Assembly: GCA_037968495.1 (NCBI GenBank)
Contig: JBBKVP010000065.1
Coordinates: forward strand, 1 to 25,961
Length of the DNA: 25,961 bases
Reading direction: 5' to 3'
Source of the DNA: Aestuarierythrobacter sp037968495
GTDB taxonomy: Bacteria > Pseudomonadota > Alphaproteobacteria > Sphingomonadales > Sphingomonadaceae
Of this stretch, positions 23,606-25,961 are shown one piece after another (within the stretch, counting starts at the first letter, position 1; every line of letters begins with the position of its first letter). The notes under the pieces are model-generated. The model ran no database searches, was not told the origin of the DNA, and worked only from the letters and a program-made list of their open reading frames with translations. Both the position numbers and the translations under genes were made by a program.

Positions 23606-24639
23606 GGGACGACAAACCGCAGCTTGGGGCCTTCTTTCACGACATAATGCCCTGCCGGAAATTCTTCACCGTCGAGAATGAACTCACCGTTTAGCTCCAG
23701 CTCGAACTCATGCGTCATCCGGCGATGCAGCCCTCTGCGCGGCATCCATGGCCTGTCCCAGCCAAACGCCAGCACGAGCGGCAGCGAGACCAGAGTCCGG
23801 CGGCGCGGGGCGTCGAGGATTGCGAGCTTGAGACCCGAACCCAGCCGTCCAAACAGCTTCATGCCGAGCGGGAAATATTCGAGCGTCGATGCCAGCAGCA
23901 ACCAGCGCCGAGACGTGTCGCCATATCCGCTGTGCTTCATTGGTTTGCGCTGTTCACCAAGCCAAATCCCCATCTTCGTACCTCTCCGCCAAAGATTGCT
24001 AGCCGATCCCACGAAGGCCTGTGCGATACCCCATACGGAAGTCGCTCCAACCGCGAAGGAATTGAAGGCACCCCAATCATGTGCGGTCTGCCCAGCGCGG
24101 ATACCTTTAGTGAAAGCGCCCGCACCAAGTATAAATCCGCTTACTTGGGTACTAGAATCAGCTTTAGGGCTAACCTGAATTGCGCAGCGCTCGATAAAGC
24201 GGCCGTTTTCAATCGCGGCCATCGCATCGCGTAATTTCCAGTCAGTTGGTGCGCCGAGATCGACGGCCAACGCGTTTGTCTTGCCTTTTGGCAGGATAAT
24301 AAGTGCAGGCCAATCGTTGCCGAAAACCGGCAGCCCCTGAGTCAGCACATCACGAATGGTGCCATCCCCGCCATTGATGACAAGGTAATTGATGCCCAGC
24401 TCGGCCAGTTCAGTTAGCGCGCGCGGAAGTTCTGCTCGCCCCTCGGGTTCCACCACAATAACGTCAGGATGCCCGGCAAAGAGGGAATCGCGGCCCTTGT
24501 TGCGGTGGCTGCGCGGATTACGAATTACGCCGATCAGGGGGCGGCCTTCGAACGAGCGTCGCGGCACGGCGTTGGGGCCGCCAGCGGCGTTCGTAGTCGG
24601 TCCCGACATCTCGGAAAATGGGTGGATCGCACGCTCCAT
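23602..24639 (-). CDS. Diacylglycerol/sphingoid lipid kinase family protein (YegS/DgkB/LCB5-like)
   Basis: This 345-residue protein shows the DAGK catalytic domain: RNPRSHRNKG (nucleotide loop, about 40-49), NGGDGTIRDVL (89-99), then LPKGKTNALAVDLGAP in place of the usual PxGTxND. The C-terminal beta-sandwich ends in ILDGEEF and a valine-proline terminus. It would phosphorylate a lipid hydroxyl such as diacylglycerol, ceramide or a related alcohol at the membrane. The same superfamily includes the Caulobacter ceramide kinase CpgB. The altered PKGKTNALA loop suggests a distinct subgroup. ATG at 24639 follows GGGGAG. It is the first gene of a three-gene overlapping minus-strand operon, divergent from the CDP-alcohol phosphotransferase. 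Confidence 0.85.
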   Translation of the reverse strand: MERAIHPFSEMSGPTTNAAGGPNAVPRRSFEGRPLIGVIRNPRSHRNKGRDSLFAGHPDVIVVEPEGRAELPRALTELAELGINYLVINGGDGTIRDVLTQGLPVFGNDWPALIILPKGKTNALAVDLGAPTDWKLRDAMAAIENGRFIERCAIQVSPKADSSTQVSGFILGAGAFTKGIRAGQTAHDWGAFNSFAVGATSVWGIAQAFVGSASNLWRRGTKMGIWLGEQRKPMKHSGYGDTSRRWLLLASTLEYFPLGMKLFGRLGSGLKLAILDAPRRRTLVSLPLVLAFGWDRPWMPRRGLHRRMTHEFELELNGEFILDGEEFPAGHYVVKEGPKLRFVVP

Positions 24640-24774
24640 TATGCTCCCCTAGCGCCCGATGCAGCGCGAATCACGCAACTTCTGCACAAGCACGCCCATT
24701 GCGCCCACAGCCCGAGCATAATATGCGCGTAGCCGATGCAGCAAATGCCTTCAGATACAGGTCCCCGAATCTAG
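24640..24774. promoter_or_regulatory. Divergent promoter region of the lipid gene cluster
   Basis: The 135 bases between the divergent lipid kinase and CDP-alcohol phosphotransferase genes must carry promoters for both directions. I see no clear palindrome or confident -10/-35 pair. The kinase side has GGGGAG before its ATG, while the phosphotransferase side has only a weak ribosome binding site. Confidence 0.4.
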
Positions 24775-25902
24775 ATGGCCCCAATTCTCAAATTGGAAGG
24801 TGTGGGCAAGAATCCGGTTCGCCTCTGGGGTCTGACGATGGATGAGCGGGTTAAACGGCTTGCTGCTTCGCTGGAGCTTTCGGGCGATGGCAGCAGCGGC
24901 ACGATTATCTCGAATAATGCCGTCACTTACGATCCCGCCTGGCTTCGGCACATCGCCGACCATTCAGGCATGGTCCTGACTTTGGGCGCCGTGCCAGCAT
25001 TGGGCCACGCGCGCGACGCAGCAGAGGCTGACGAATTGCGCGCGGCCATCATGGAAAAGCGCGCTGCAGTGGTAACCGCAGGCCAGACAGTGCTTACCTA
25101 TGAGGATGGGCCGACCATCGAAAACAAGCAGCTGCGCAAACGCGAAACGCCGTTCTTGATGCCTCTCACGAAGGACACGATCCAGCCGCTCGAACGGGCC
25201 AGCTATTTCGGCGCGTATAAGGGTGTCACGGATATTCTGACGAAATATCTTTGGCCCGAATGGGCGCTGGTGCTGACGCGCATCGCGGCCAAGGTCGGCA
25301 TGACGCCCAATATGGTCACGGCCATCGGCTTCCTCTGCGTAGTCGCGGCTACTTTCCTGTTCGCGAACGGCCAATATTGGCTCGGCATGGGCGTCGGGCT
25401 GATCTTCATGGTCTTCGATACGGTCGACGGCAAACTGGCGCGCTGCACAGTCACCTCCAGCTGGTGGGGGAACGTTTTCGATCACGGAATTGACCTGATA
25501 CATCCGCCTTTCTGGTGGTGGTTCTGGGCGACCGGCTTAGCGGTTTACGGACTGCCACTATCCGAACCGATGTTCTGGGCGGTGCAATTTGTGATCCAGG
25601 GCGGATACATCTTGCAGCGCGTGATCGAGGGTGTGTTTATCGCGCGGTTCGATGGAATCCACATCCATGTCTGGCGGCCATTCGATAGCTGGTTCCGTTT
25701 GATCACGGCACGGCGCAATCCGAACATGGTCATTCTCTTTGGGGCCATGATCTTTGCCCGGCCAGATATCGGGCTGATGGCAGTTGCCTTTTGGACACTG
25801 GTTAGCTTGCTGGTTCACATGATCAGGCTAGTTTACGCATTTCTGCTCGAAGCGCGCGGCGGCACCGTTCGCAGCTGGCTTGCGGGAGACGGTGCGCAAT
25901 GA
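24775..25902 (+). CDS. CDP-alcohol phosphotransferase with extra N-terminal domain
   Basis: This 375-residue protein has two parts. Residues 1-140 form a soluble domain (VRLWGLTMDERVKRLA, ending LRKRETPFLMPLT) that looks like part of a nucleotidyltransferase-type fold. Residues about 155-370 form the membrane CDP-alcohol phosphatidyltransferase domain with about six helices. The signature D-x2-DG-x2-AR-x8-G-x3-D-x3-D is complete: D215, D218, G219, A222, R223, G232, D236 and D240. It transfers a phosphoalcohol from a CDP donor to an alcohol acceptor, with a metal pair. The two-part layout recalls the archaeal IPCT/DIPPS proteins. A later ATG at 24838 is an alternative start. Its TGA overlaps the next ATG by four bases. 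Confidence 0.88.
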   Translation: MAPILKLEGVGKNPVRLWGLTMDERVKRLAASLELSGDGSSGTIISNNAVTYDPAWLRHIADHSGMVLTLGAVPALGHARDAAEADELRAAIMEKRAAVVTAGQTVLTYEDGPTIENKQLRKRETPFLMPLTKDTIQPLERASYFGAYKGVTDILTKYLWPEWALVLTRIAAKVGMTPNMVTAIGFLCVVAATFLFANGQYWLGMGVGLIFMVFDTVDGKLARCTVTSSWWGNVFDHGIDLIHPPFWWWFWATGLAVYGLPLSEPMFWAVQFVIQGGYILQRVIEGVFIARFDGIHIHVWRPFDSWFRLITARRNPNMVILFGAMIFARPDIGLMAVAFWTLVSLLVHMIRLVYAFLLEARGGTVRSWLAGDGAQ

Positions 25903-25961
25903 ATGATACGATCCGCAATTTCGGTTATCCCCAAACGCTTGTCGCGGAGCTTGAGCATTGG
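25899..25961 (+). CDS. Start of a gene cut by the window edge, possibly HIT family
   Basis: ATG at 25899 overlaps the upstream TGA as ATGA and opens a frame that runs to the end of the window. Only 21 residues are visible: MNDTIRNFGYPQTL, then VAELEHW. From memory, HIT-domain (histidine triad) nucleotide hydrolases of sphingomonads begin in a similar way, but the catalytic HxHxH is outside the window. Coupling to the CDP-alcohol phosphotransferase is certain from the overlap; the family is a guess. Confidence 0.45.
   Translation, partial: MNDTIRNFGYPQTLVAELEHW

Noticed and set aside
24964..25503. A 179-codon minus-strand open frame
   Set aside because: It is antisense to the CDP-alcohol phosphotransferase, whose signature motif fixes the coding strand.
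1..25961. CRISPR arrays, insertion sequences, phage genes, toxin-antitoxin or defence systems
   Set aside because: I looked for spaced repeats, transposases, terminal repeats, small paired ORFs and defence domains and found none.

Overview
The window reads as chromosomal DNA from a G+C-rich alphaproteobacterium, most likely Sphingomonadales and plausibly Erythrobacteraceae. This placement rests on recognisable protein families and gene order (IhfB, YtrA-type GntR, Zur-type Fur, Dxs, the rpe-heparinase-purH run, a double PilZ protein, a COG1228 amidohydrolase pair), not on a database search. No insertion sequence, phage gene, CRISPR array or rRNA operon is visible. Coding density is very high, and many adjacent genes overlap by 1-4 bases.

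Layout. Bases 1-264 are the 3' end of msrB. Bases 271-4104 (minus) hold an envelope-glycan group: an FAD oxidoreductase resembling UDP-galactopyranose mutase, a GtrA flippase and a large GT-C-like membrane protein. Bases 4241-4801 (minus) are a broken two-domain PilZ gene whose only internal defect is one TAA inside the second c-di-GMP motif. tRNA-Leu(UAA), ihfB and a short GntR regulator follow. From 6147 to 10972 (plus) runs a compact operon: POT peptide transporter, lipoprotein amidohydrolase, a paralogue that has lost the metal-binding histidines, and an exported FKBP isomerase. It looks like a peptide-scavenging unit.

From 10990 to 12585 lie an HxlR regulator and a divergent PaaI thioesterase separated by two near-identical palindromes, then nnrU. 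From 16711 down to 12582 (minus) run a 45-residue membrane peptide, a lipoprotein MsrA, Zur, dxs and a membrane-anchored alpha/beta hydrolase. From 21168 down to 16988 (minus) run rpe, a heparinase II/III-like protein and purH.

The most interesting part is 21957-25961. A tightly overlapping minus-strand operon encodes a lipid kinase, a protein resembling mitochondrial Tam41 (CTP:phosphatidate cytidylyltransferase) and a MobA/IspD-like nucleotidyltransferase. Divergent from it is a CDP-alcohol phosphotransferase with a perfect signature motif and an extra N-terminal domain, followed by the start of a possible HIT-family gene. Together these could phosphorylate a lipid, activate lipid and/or head group with a nucleotide, and join them: a candidate uncharacterised polar-lipid pathway. 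A DUF2141 exported protein converges on this operon with no gap. The function of the cluster is inference; the gene order, overlaps and motifs are read directly from the sequence.
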